Below, piece by piece: positions 1 to 6,005 of a DNA stretch of 6,235 nucleotides. The DNA comes from Candidatus Sulfotelmatobacter sp. GTDB lineage: Bacteria; Acidobacteriota; Terriglobia; Terriglobales; Acidobacteriaceae. The notes under the pieces are model-generated. The model searched no databases. It saw only the letters and a program-made list of their open reading frames with translations, and had not been told where the DNA came from. Location of the stretch: NCBI GenBank assembly GCA_030037515.1, contig JASHRE010000567.1:1-6235 (forward strand), read 5' to 3'. Within the stretch, counting starts at the first letter, position 1; the number at the start of each line of letters is the position of its first letter. The translations under genes and the position numbers were made by a program.

Positions 1-1521
1 ATAATGCCGCGTAAACGAATAACGCAAATTCAGAACAGTAGTAGAGTTCAGAGTCAGGTCGTCGGCGACGAGGATGTTGCGTCCATTGGTGATGTTCTCC
101 GCATAGTCGATGTCCCAACCGCTGGGAAAGACATTGGCAGTGGCGAAGTTCAACCTGTCGTAGGAGAAGCGTGTGAAAAGGCGCTGCTTCTCGCTCTTGG
201 CCCAGTCCAAGCGGACGTCGAACCGGTGCCCATAGAACGGGTCCAGACCGGGCGCGGCGTAGTTGGGAGACACGTCACTCGTTGCATTGTCGCAGGTGGC
301 AGGGCTCGGGTAATTGCAGGTCGGCATCTTCGACAAGAACAGCAACCCGATCGGATTCGGGTTTGGAATTATGTTTCCGGGAAACGGCTGCCGCGTACCG
401 TCAGGGTTGTCGGGCTGGGTCGGATCGTAGATCGTGAAGCCCATGGCGGAAAAGTTTCCGGTCCTCTCAAGACTGGTGGGAACCGTATATGTCTTGATGC
501 CTTCGAATTGCTGCTGCTGTGTGTCCTCGTAGTCGCCGAAGAGAAATATCTTGTCTTTTCTTATCGGACCCCCAATCGCTGCGCCCTCCTGATAGCGGTA
601 GAAAGACGGAGGCGAATTGTTGAGGCCATTGGCGAGTTCGTAATCCTTGTTGAAGTAATCGTTGGCCGACAAAGCGTTGGGCCGGAACACGCCGAAAATG
701 TCGCCGTGAAATTGGTTCGTGCCGGACTTGCTGACCAGGCTGATCACACCCGCTGCGCCACTCTGATAAGAGGCTGGCGTATTCTGCGTCTCGACGCGAA
801 CTTCCTCGATGCCGTCCTCGGGAATATTCATCGCCGGGATGATAGCCGCAGAATTATTTTCGGCGATACCGACGGGACTGCCGTCGAGCATGTAGTAAAC
901 CGATCCCACAATGGCGCCGTTGATCGTGGCGGAGGAGATATCGACTCCCGGCCGCCCGACCGAGATATTTTGAATTGACTGCATCGAATCGCTCGAATTG
1001 GGCGAGCCATTCGGAGGACTCACGCCCGCGCTCAACTGCGCCAGATCGTAGACGTTGCGATAAAGCAGCGGGACGCGGTCAATGGTTTCGGCGGGAATGA
1101 GAGAGCCGACCGTAGAATTGCTGGGCTCAACCAGCTCTGCCGTTTGCGTCACGGTGACGGTCTCGGTCGCGGCCCCGACCCGCAGCGTGATGTTGACCTC
1201 GGTCGTCTGGTCGACGTTGACCCTCACGTTGTCCTGAGCCACGCTCGAGAATCCGGACTGGCTGGCGGTGACTTCATACTGGGCGGGATTGAGAGAAATG
1301 AAGGTATAGAGTCCCGCGCCGCTGGTGACGGTGTGCTGGGTGACTCCCGTCGCCTTATTCAGCAGGGTCACTCGCGATCCGGGAACTACCGCGCCGTTGG
1401 GGTCAGTAACTGTACCACTGATGCTGCCACGCCCGGCCTGCGCGATGGCACCCACCGTGGTGAAAATGAGAAGAAGCGAACAGAACCACCAGCTGGCGAC
1501 GTGAATCATGCGCGAGTTCAT
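1..1521 (-). CDS. Oar-like TonB-dependent outer-membrane receptor, N-terminal half (runs off left edge)
   Basis: This is an open minus-strand frame of 507 codons with no stop; it continues beyond base 1. Residues 1-27 look like a signal peptide (hydrophobic core about 8-24, cleavage likely after AIA, before Q28). Residues 30-113 form a carboxypeptidase-regulatory-like beta-sandwich (GSISGTVTDPNGAVVPG, then GLYTF, then YEVTASQSGF). The plug follows, with RVPLLYRNVYDLAQLSAGV at 149-167, YYMLDGSP at 209-216, and the family hallmark EDGIEEVRVET...GAAGVISLVSKSGTNQFHG at 235-273. The remainder enters the beta-barrel. Known members of this family are about 1000-1200 residues, so roughly half is present. 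By family it is an outer-membrane channel energised by TonB, probably importing a saccharide or other large nutrient; the substrate cannot be read from the sequence. The ATG at 1521 is chosen because a strong ribosome site precedes it and the signal peptide begins there. A LacI-type gene lies directly upstream on the same strand, and a candidate operator sits between the two. Confidence 0.93.
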   Translation of the reverse strand, partial: MNSRMIHVASWWFCSLLLIFTTVGAIAQAGRGSISGTVTDPNGAVVPGSRVTLLNKATGVTQHTVTSGAGLYTFISLNPAQYEVTASQSGFSSVAQDNVRVNVDQTTEVNITLRVGAATETVTVTQTAELVEPSNSTVGSLIPAETIDRVPLLYRNVYDLAQLSAGVSPPNGSPNSSDSMQSIQNISVGRPGVDISSATINGAIVGSVYYMLDGSPVGIAENNSAAIIPAMNIPEDGIEEVRVETQNTPASYQSGAAGVISLVSKSGTNQFHGDIFGVFRPNALSANDYFNKDYELANGLNNSPPSFYRYQEGAAIGGPIRKDKIFLFGDYEDTQQQQFEGIKTYTVPTSLERTGNFSAMGFTIYDPTQPDNPDGTRQPFPGNIIPNPNPIGLLFLSKMPTCNYPSPATCDNATSDVSPNYAAPGLDPFYGHRFDVRLDWAKSEKQRLFTRFSYDRLNFATANVFPSGWDIDYAENITNGRNILVADDLTLNSTTVLNLRYSFTRHY

Positions 1522-1525
1522 GCCG

Positions 1526-1532
1526 ACCTCCT
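1526..1532 (-). promoter_or_regulatory. Strong Shine-Dalgarno of the receptor gene
   Basis: On the minus strand the sequence reads AGGAGGT, four bases before the ATG at 1521. This is a near-perfect ribosome binding site. It favours the first ATG over the in-frame ATG four codons later (Met5). Confidence 0.85.
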
Positions 1533-1571
1533 GTATTGTCACGATCGCGGATTAAGACCGTCCGGGCTCGA

Positions 1572-1605
1572 AAAGGCACTATTAAAACGTATCAATAGTG
1601 CGTTT
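1572..1605. promoter_or_regulatory. Candidate LacI-family operator (34-bp imperfect palindrome centred on CG)
   Basis: The two arms are complementary at 14 of 17 positions around a central C|G (1588/1589). The outer block GCACTATT is matched perfectly by AATAGTGC, with further AAA/TTT pairing outside it. The central CG fits the known LacI-family mode, in which a hinge-helix leucine inserts at a CpG; the adjacent regulator has that leucine (Leu57). The site overlaps the predicted -10 box and start of the receptor promoter, where a bound repressor would block initiation. It could instead be an RNA hairpin, but no proper T-tract follows on either strand, and the genuine lacI terminator lies upstream. 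That this particular repressor binds here is inference. Confidence 0.65.
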
Positions 1606-1624
1606 ACCGCTCAGTCACTGTCAA
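1595..1624 (-). promoter_or_regulatory. Candidate promoter of the receptor gene
   Basis: A perfect -35 box TTGACA occupies 1624-1619 on the minus strand. An 18-base spacer leads to CACTAT at 1600-1595, a weak -10 matching three of six consensus positions. A run of T's (the tail of the preceding terminator) sits just upstream. The predicted start near 1588 would give a leader of about 67 bases. The -35 is convincing and the -10 is not, which is common where an operator occupies the -10 region. Confidence 0.5.
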
Positions 1625-1625
1625 G

Positions 1626-1664
1626 AAAAAACCGAGCCAGATGCCCGGGCGGGCAACGGCACGG
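1626..1664 (-). terminator. Rho-independent terminator of the LacI-family gene
   Basis: On the minus strand this reads as a GC-rich hairpin followed directly by six T's (1631-1626). The stem has three parts: CCG/CGG (1664-1662 with 1634-1632), GCC/GGC (1660-1658 with 1638-1636), and TGCCCG/CGGGCA (1655-1650 with 1647-1642), 12 pairs in all with one mismatch and a small internal loop. It starts 48 bases past the regulator's stop codon. It should stop lacI transcripts from entering the receptor gene, so the receptor needs its own promoter. Confidence 0.82.
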
Positions 1665-1712
1665 CCGCGGCCATACAGCAATCGCAAAATCGATTTCGTT
1701 TGCCGAAGCAGG

Positions 1713-2759
1713 CTACAGCAAACTCCTGGTTGACTCGCGCACAACTAGTTCCGGCGCTACCTTGCGGTGCGTCGCACCCATCTCGCGCTTCTCGAGCACG
1801 GCGTTGATGCCGTCAATCACAATGCCGACCGCCGCGGCGCCCATGGCTTCCATGGGCTGGCGGACGGTCGAGAGGGGCGGAGTATAAAGCGCCGACGGCG
1901 CCACGTCATCGAATCCGACCACCGAACAATGATCGGGCACGCGGATGCCAGCCTTATTCAGGGCGCGGATCGCTCCAAACGCGCTCATGTCGTCAAAGGC
2001 GAGCAGTGCGGTAAAGGAGCGTTTTTGCCGGATCAATTCTTCTGTGAGCTTCTGCCCGGCTTCGAAGCTCGAGACCGGATCGCGGGATTCCGGCAAATCG
2101 ACGATGAGCCGGGGATCGAGCTGCAATTCGAAAGCTTTGGCGCAGTCACGAATGCCGCGCCAGCGTGGCGAGCTGTCTGTCAGAGCCTTCGGCCCGCGAA
2201 TGATGGCGATCTTACGGTGACCGAGCGAATGGAGGTGCTCCAGCGCAAGGAAGCCGCCGACTTCATTGTCGACGATGATCGAGCTGATGGAATCAGTTTT
2301 CAGTTCGCAGCCGATGATCGCCGTGGGAATGCTGCTTTTTTCGACGTCACCCAACAGGTTGATATCGAGGAAAAGCCAGTTGGCCAGCACGATCAGGGCT
2401 TCAATGCGGCGGTCGAGCAGCATTTCAAGATAACGTTCGAAGCGGCTGCGTTCGTTGTGGACGTCGGTTAGGATCGGGAGATACGACGCCTGATAGAGCG
2501 TATTTTCGATTCCGCGCAGGACAAGCGTGCAGTAGGGGTCGGTCATATCGAAGACCATGACGCCGACGGTATGACTGCGCTTGCTGCGCAAGGAGCGGGC
2601 GAACTGGTTGGGGCGGTATCCCAGCTTCTGAGCGGCACGCTCGATTCGCTTTTTGGTCGCGCTGGGAATGTAGCGGGCCAGCGGCGCGTTATTCAGAACA
2701 ATAGAAACCGTGGTTGACGAAAACCCGCTTTCCTTCGCTACGTCACGAATCGTCACCAT
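1713..2759 (-). CDS. LacI-family transcriptional regulator
   Basis: A complete 348-residue protein, the usual length for this family. Residues 3-23 form the LacI helix-turn-helix (TIRDVAKESGFSSTTVS, then IVLN), with recognition-helix Thr16-Thr17 as in PurR-type members. Residues 50-60 (PNQFARSLRSK) are the hinge helix with the intercalating leucine at 57. From about 62 onward is a periplasmic-binding-protein-like ligand domain: HTVGVMVFDMTDPY at the start, IRGP near the middle, and the family signatures LLAFDDMSAFGAIRAL and VVGFDDVAPS...PPLSTVRQP near the end. Such proteins bind an operator as dimers and release it, or bind it, on contact with a sugar or nucleobase; the ligand here is unknown. 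The ATG at 2759 is chosen by alignment to the conserved MxTIRDVA start. The frame stays open for 25 further codons upstream with TTG starts, and no clear Shine-Dalgarno precedes 2759. The downstream neighbour on the same strand is a TonB-dependent receptor, its probable target. Confidence 0.95.
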   Translation of the reverse strand: MVTIRDVAKESGFSSTTVSIVLNNAPLARYIPSATKKRIERAAQKLGYRPNQFARSLRSKRSHTVGVMVFDMTDPYCTLVLRGIENTLYQASYLPILTDVHNERSRFERYLEMLLDRRIEALIVLANWLFLDINLLGDVEKSSIPTAIIGCELKTDSISSIIVDNEVGGFLALEHLHSLGHRKIAIIRGPKALTDSSPRWRGIRDCAKAFELQLDPRLIVDLPESRDPVSSFEAGQKLTEELIRQKRSFTALLAFDDMSAFGAIRALNKAGIRVPDHCSVVGFDDVAPSALYTPPLSTVRQPMEAMGAAAVGIVIDGINAVLEKREMGATHRKVAPELVVRESTRSLL

Positions 2760-2842
2760 GGCCGCACAGTACAGGGAACCGACGCGGTTCAATGAAAGTA
2801 ATTGGATCGGGCGCAGCGCTTGAATTCCGCACAACGCTGGCG

Positions 2843-2872
2843 GACACTACAGCAGAGAGCGAATCGAGTGTC
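2843..2872. repeat. Inverted repeat GACACT/AGTGTC overlapping the lacI promoter
   Basis: The six-base arms GACACT (2843-2848) and AGTGTC (2867-2872) are separated by 18 bases and overlap the proposed -10 and -35 boxes. They share the CACT/AGTG core with the outer part of the receptor operator. However, the spacing is two bases longer and the centre is GA rather than CG. It may be a second, weaker regulator site or chance. Confidence 0.25.
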
Positions 2873-2874
2873 AA
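2846..2874 (-). promoter_or_regulatory. Candidate promoter of the LacI-family gene
   Basis: On the minus strand a perfect TTGACA (2874-2869) is followed after 17 bases by TGTAGT (2851-2846), which matches four of six positions of the -10 consensus. The predicted start is near 2839, giving a leader of about 80 bases before the ATG at 2759. Apart from this promoter, I see no gene in 2760-3012. Confidence 0.55.
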
Positions 2875-3012
2875 GGGTGGGAATCACATCAAGAACGATG
2901 CGGACAATGCCGGTGGCCTGGGGCTGGCTGTGATGCCGCTCCCACGGATCGTACCGATTTCTCAGTCCGCGGTGACTCCCGCATCAGATTCGTCCGCCGA
3001 TTCACTACGCGC

Positions 3013-3810
3013 CTGAACGCGGAGGAACTCCCACAACTCTTTCAGCGTGGACAGGATGCGCTGAATCATCAGCGTCTAGACGAGGCCGAGCGCGACTTCC
3101 GTGCGGTACTCGCTTTGAACCCGAACTCCGGGGGGAGCCCGCGCCAATCTGAGGGTGGTGTCCGTGCGGCGGCGGGAGTGGTCCAAAGCGCTCGAGGAGC
3201 CGCATGAGGCCGAGAAACCGATGCCGCAGGTGGCCGGAGTGCGGTTGAACGTCGGTTTGGCGTACTATCGGCAAAGCCAATTGTTTGAGGCGATTCCGCC
3301 GTTTGAGTCCGTGGTGCGTGAGGAACCGCAAGCGCTCCAGCCACGGTATCTGCTCGGACTTGGTTATTTCTTCGCCGAGCGGGGGGCGGAATACGTGCAG
3401 GCGCTCCCGGAATTCCTGAAGCATCGGGCGGTTGAACCGGATCTGGAGCTCAATTGCGACGAACTTGGAAGCCTGCACGGGCTGACCGAAGATGACGCCC
3501 AGGCGGAAAGCAGTTACCGGCAGGCCTTACGGCTGGATCCCCGGCTGGTGAGTGCGCGACTCGGGCTGGCGAAGATTTACCGACGCCAGAGGAAATGTGG
3601 GCGGGCTCTGGCGGAAATTGATGCGGCAGCGGCGGACCGATCCTTGGCGACTCGATGTTCATTACCTGCGGGGCAGAGCGCTGTTGCTGCTGGGACACAA
3701 ACAGGAGGCAAATAAAGAGAGCTGGCCGCGGCGGAACGTATCGAGAAAGAACTCAAAAGCAGGCGACCGCTCCCGTGCCGTCGCCCGAACTGCTGGGCGA
3801 CGACCGCTGA
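3013..3810 (+). pseudogene. Frameshifted tetratricopeptide-repeat (TPR) protein
   Basis: Reading across three frames gives one continuous TPR protein. It runs AEELPQLFQRGQDAL...ERDFRAVLALNPNS (3019-3129), then ARANLRVVSVRRREWSKALEE through EIDAAAA (3137-about 3640), then VHYLRGRALLLLGHKQEANK (about 3654-3716), then ELAAAERIEKELKS (3719-3760), then ATAPVPSPELLGDDR and a TGA at 3808-3810. About seven helix-pair repeats are recognisable. Joining them needs at least four indels: an extra G in the six-G run at 3130-3135, an extra base near 3640-3655, a duplicated GA near 3717-3720, and one lost base near 3760. No convincing start with a ribosome site is seen. An upstream ATG at 2898 begins a hydrophobic stretch that could be a decayed signal peptide. 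The longest single surviving frame is 3155-3715, beginning at a GTG, and might be called as a gene on its own. The role of the intact ancestor, beyond TPR protein binding, is unknown. Confidence 0.72.
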
Positions 3811-3857
3811 CGGAAGATGGAAACGCCGACGAGGCGGGCGACACTAAATTTCGGAAC

Positions 3858-3865
3858 GGAAGGTG
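3858..3865 (+). promoter_or_regulatory. Shine-Dalgarno of the AsmA-family gene
   Basis: GGAAGGTG lies four bases before the ATG at 3870 (the AGG core six bases away), and it fixes that start. No promoter is obvious in the 59 bases between the TPR remnant and this gene. Confidence 0.7.
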
Positions 3866-3869
3866 AATT

Positions 3870-5504
3870 ATGAAACGCGGATTGGAAATTCTCGCAATCG
3901 TGATTGCACTGTTGGTGATGATTGTGATTGTCGTCCCATTCTTTATCGACGCCAACACCTTCCGGCCGAAGCTGGAGGCGGAGCTGACGAGCGCGTTCAG
4001 CCGGCAGGTCACGGTGGGAAATCTCTCGCTGAGTTTGTGGTCGGGTTCAGTCGGCGCCCAAAACATCGCGATTGCCGACGACCCGGCTTTCAGCAAGACG
4101 CCTTTCGTGCAGGCGAAATCGCTAAAGGTGGGCGTGGAGATGATCCCGCTCATTTTTTCGAAAACGATGAACGTGACCGAACTCACGCTGAACCAGCCGG
4201 AGATCAACCTGGTGAAATCAGAGGATGGCGCAAAGTGGAATTTCTCGAGCATCGGAACCGAAACCGCATCGGGTTCGCAGCAAACGAACGCGCCGCCCGA
4301 ATCGATGAAGGCGCAGCCGGAATCGAAACCGACTCCGGCGCAAAGTACAGGAGCGCTTCCGAGCAACCCGAATCTCACGGTCGCCAAATTGAACGTGAAC
4401 AATGGCCGGGTGACGGTTTCGCAGATGGGTTCGACGTCGGGCTCTCATGTCTACAGCAACGTGAATATCGAGGTGAAAAATTTTGCCTTCACGAATTCGT
4501 TTCCGTTTTCAATGAAAGCGGACCTCCCCGGCGGCGGCAGCCTCGATTTAAACGGCAGCTCAGGTCCGATCAACGCGACCGACGCGACGCTGACACCGCT
4601 CGATGCGAAGCTGTCAGTACACGGCATGAATCTGGCGCAATCGGGATTCATCGATCCGGCTTCGGGCATTGCCGGAATTGCCGATCTGGACGGGACCGTC
4701 ACCTCCGATGGCCATGAAGCGAAGGTAACCGGCACGCTGCGTGCCACGAAACTGCAAGTCGTCGCAAACGGAGCGCCCGCGGGACGAGATGTGAATGTGG
4801 CCTTTGCCGCGGTCTACGATCTGACAAAACAAAACGGTACGCTCAGTCAAGGCGACATACAGATGGGGAAAGCCGTGGCCCACCTGACTGGAAACTACGA
4901 CCTCCGTCCGAGGGTTACAACCGTCGATCTGAAATTAGTTGGTGACGGGATGTCCGTCGATGAACTGGAAGCAATGCTGCCGGCTGTGGGCGTGAAGTTG
5001 CCTCCGGGAGCGACGCTGAAAAATGGCGATCTGAATGTCAATCTGACGAGCACCGGCCCGGTCAACCAGCTGGTGACTGCCGGTTCAATCAAGATGCAGA
5101 ATTCGCAGCTCGACAACTTCGATCTGGGCTCACGACTTTCGGCCATCTCCGCCCTGGCCGGAAAGCATAGCGGCAGTGTGACGGAGATCAAGAACCTGAG
5201 TTCGGATGTGAAGATGTCTCTGGCAGGCACGCAAGCCAACAACATCAATCTGGACGTGCCGTCGATCGGGCTTCTCACGGGAGGCGGGACCGTGAGCCCA
5301 TCGGATCAGCTGGCGTTCAATATGACCGCGAACGTTGGCGGGATGGGTGTTCCTTTTGAAGTCGAGGGAACAACCTCCGACCCGAAGTTCGTGCCCGATG
5401 TGAAAGGGATGGCCAAAGGCCTGCTGAACGGCGTAATGAAGGGCAAGAATCCCGTGGGCCAGCAGAATCCGCTGAACGGGCTGAAGGGATTAACTAAACA
5501 TTAG
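3870..5504 (+). CDS. AsmA-family membrane-anchored protein
   Basis: A complete 544-residue protein. Residues 5-25 form one hydrophobic segment after a short basic start (MKRG), so it is probably anchored in the inner membrane with the bulk in the periplasm. It is followed by the AsmA amino-terminal signature: IDANTFRPKLEAELTSAFSR at 26-45, then VTVGNLSLSLWSG and FVQAKSLKVGVEMIPL. Residues about 130-167 are a low-complexity Ser/Gln/Pro/Glu linker. The rest is the repeating amphipathic beta-strand pattern of the family, ending in GTTSDPKFVPDVKG at 500-513, a typical AsmA C-terminal motif, and a Gly/Asn/Lys-rich tail. Known AsmA/TamB-like proteins are linked to outer-membrane assembly and phospholipid transport to the outer membrane; that role is inferred here from family only. 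It is shorter than classical AsmA (about 600 residues) but has both ends. It follows a broken TPR gene, and no functional link to its neighbours is evident. Confidence 0.9.
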   Translation: MKRGLEILAIVIALLVMIVIVVPFFIDANTFRPKLEAELTSAFSRQVTVGNLSLSLWSGSVGAQNIAIADDPAFSKTPFVQAKSLKVGVEMIPLIFSKTMNVTELTLNQPEINLVKSEDGAKWNFSSIGTETASGSQQTNAPPESMKAQPESKPTPAQSTGALPSNPNLTVAKLNVNNGRVTVSQMGSTSGSHVYSNVNIEVKNFAFTNSFPFSMKADLPGGGSLDLNGSSGPINATDATLTPLDAKLSVHGMNLAQSGFIDPASGIAGIADLDGTVTSDGHEAKVTGTLRATKLQVVANGAPAGRDVNVAFAAVYDLTKQNGTLSQGDIQMGKAVAHLTGNYDLRPRVTTVDLKLVGDGMSVDELEAMLPAVGVKLPPGATLKNGDLNVNLTSTGPVNQLVTAGSIKMQNSQLDNFDLGSRLSAISALAGKHSGSVTEIKNLSSDVKMSLAGTQANNINLDVPSIGLLTGGGTVSPSDQLAFNMTANVGGMGVPFEVEGTTSDPKFVPDVKGMAKGLLNGVMKGKNPVGQQNPLNGLKGLTKH

Positions 5505-5646
5505 GATTCCGTCGACCAACGGTCCCGTAGCAGGGTTCCAGGTGGGCCGTCTGTTTGCCCGAATTGACGCACTTTGGCGCGACAATCCGGGCGATCGCCA
5601 TGCTAATTTCTCGGTAAGGTATCTGGCTTTTACGGGGCGCGACAAG

Positions 5647-5811
5647 ATGGCAGCAACGACGCAACAACGATTGCATGAGCTTTGTTCTCAGGTTCTGGAA
5701 GAGAAGGATCCAACCACGCTGATCGTTCTTCTCACCGAAATCAATGAAATCCTCAGGGCCGTGTTGAGCGAAGTAAACCGCGTCCTGCGGGCTAACGAGT
5801 ACCTGGTTTAG
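5647..5811 (+). CDS. Small helical protein, 54 residues, function unknown
   Basis: The ATG at 5647 opens a 54-codon frame ending in TAG at 5809-5811. The product is strongly helical and amphipathic: QQRLHELCSQVLEEKDPTTL, then IVLLTEINEILRAVLSEVNRVLRANEYLV. The LC...LEEKDP...L...EIN...L layout resembles short hypothetical proteins I associate with Acidobacteriota genomes; this is recollection, not a search. EINEILRA and EVNRVLRA recur 11 residues apart, a spacing compatible with a coiled coil. The frame is open back to a GTG at 5542, but that extension (rich in Arg, with no ribosome site) looks non-coding. The ribosome site before 5647 is weak (GGGG about ten bases upstream). I cannot assign a function. 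It lies 142 bases after the AsmA gene on the same strand. Confidence 0.6.
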   Translation: MAATTQQRLHELCSQVLEEKDPTTLIVLLTEINEILRAVLSEVNRVLRANEYLV

Positions 5812-5845
5812 ACGTACCTCCCTTGCGATTTCGCCGTAAGGTTAA

Positions 5846-5854
5846 TGGTAGTAT
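5846..5854 (+). promoter_or_regulatory. Possible extended -10 promoter upstream of the secreted protein
   Basis: TGGTAGTAT matches the extended -10 pattern (TGn plus four of six -10 bases). No good -35 is seen at 16-18 bases upstream; TTGCGA at 5823 is 20 bases away. Initiation near 5861 would start the transcript at the first hairpin of the structured leader. Confidence 0.3.
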
Positions 5855-5860
5855 TGTGCT

Positions 5861-5969
5861 TCTCCGGAAATCGGAGGGCCGGTTGACCGGTGGCGAAAAC
5901 GGGCAGGAGCCTTTAGCAGCCCGCGGGCCTGGAAATGTTTGCAATTCGGGGTGGGCTGGGGCAGCCCGC
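5861..5969 (+). promoter_or_regulatory. Structured leader with alternative hairpins, family unknown
   Basis: The predicted leader of the downstream secreted-protein gene contains several hairpins. The first is CTCCG-GAAAT-CGGAG (5862-5876). The second is CCGG-TTGA-CCGG (5879-5890). Next comes a segment GTGGGCTG (5951-5958) that can pair over eight positions with either of two identical copies of CAGCCCGC, at 5917-5924 or at 5962-5969; each pairing includes one G-U wobble. The two pairings exclude each other, as in switching leaders. No T-tract follows the downstream stem, so it is not an ordinary terminator. I do not recognise a known riboswitch class. Otherwise the gap 5812-6005 holds no gene that I can support. 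Confidence 0.35.
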
Positions 5970-6005
5970 ACGCGAATTCTTGAATCGAAGCTATCTAAAT
6001 CATTC

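Noticed and set aside
4..978. Long plus-strand open frame of 324 codons
   Set aside because: It lies opposite the receptor gene, which has clear family motifs throughout. The plus-strand product has no recognisable domain.
1572..1605. Reading the operator palindrome as a terminator
   Set aside because: The tail on the minus strand has only four T's after a C, and a much better terminator for lacI already lies upstream at 1626-1664.
1144..2471. Plus-strand open frames across the receptor start, the intergenic region and the lacI gene
   Set aside because: They run antisense through the terminator, operator and two well-recognised genes, and their products are Arg/His/Gly-rich without motifs.
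2790..2804. CAAT...ATTG short palindrome in the lacI leader
   Set aside because: Only the outer four bases and an inner A/T pair match, there is no central CG, and it falls within chance expectation for an AT-rich patch.
3005..3698. Minus-strand frames opposite the TPR remnant
   Set aside because: The plus strand encodes recognisable TPR segments, and the minus-strand products are Pro/Arg/His-rich shadows.
3662..4402. Minus-strand frame of 246 codons opposite the AsmA start
   Set aside because: It is a shadow of the AsmA-like coding frame, which has a signal anchor, family motifs and a ribosome site.
3863..4717. Plus-strand frame of 284 codons overlapping the AsmA gene in another frame
   Set aside because: The product is Arg/Asp/Gly-rich with no domain. 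The overlapping 544-residue frame is clearly the gene.
5590..5599. GGCGATCGCC palindrome (HIP1-like)
   Set aside because: HIP1 repeats are a cyanobacterial genome-wide feature. A single copy here is expected by chance in GC-rich DNA.
5542..5646. GTG start extending the small helical protein by 35 residues
   Set aside because: There is no ribosome site, the extension is compositionally unlike the helical part, and the ATG at 5647 fits the size of similar small proteins.
5861..5969. Known riboswitch class (cyclic di-GMP, cobalamin, TPP, glycine)
   Set aside because: I looked for the conserved core sequences of these classes by eye and did not find them. A covariance-model scan would be needed to be sure.
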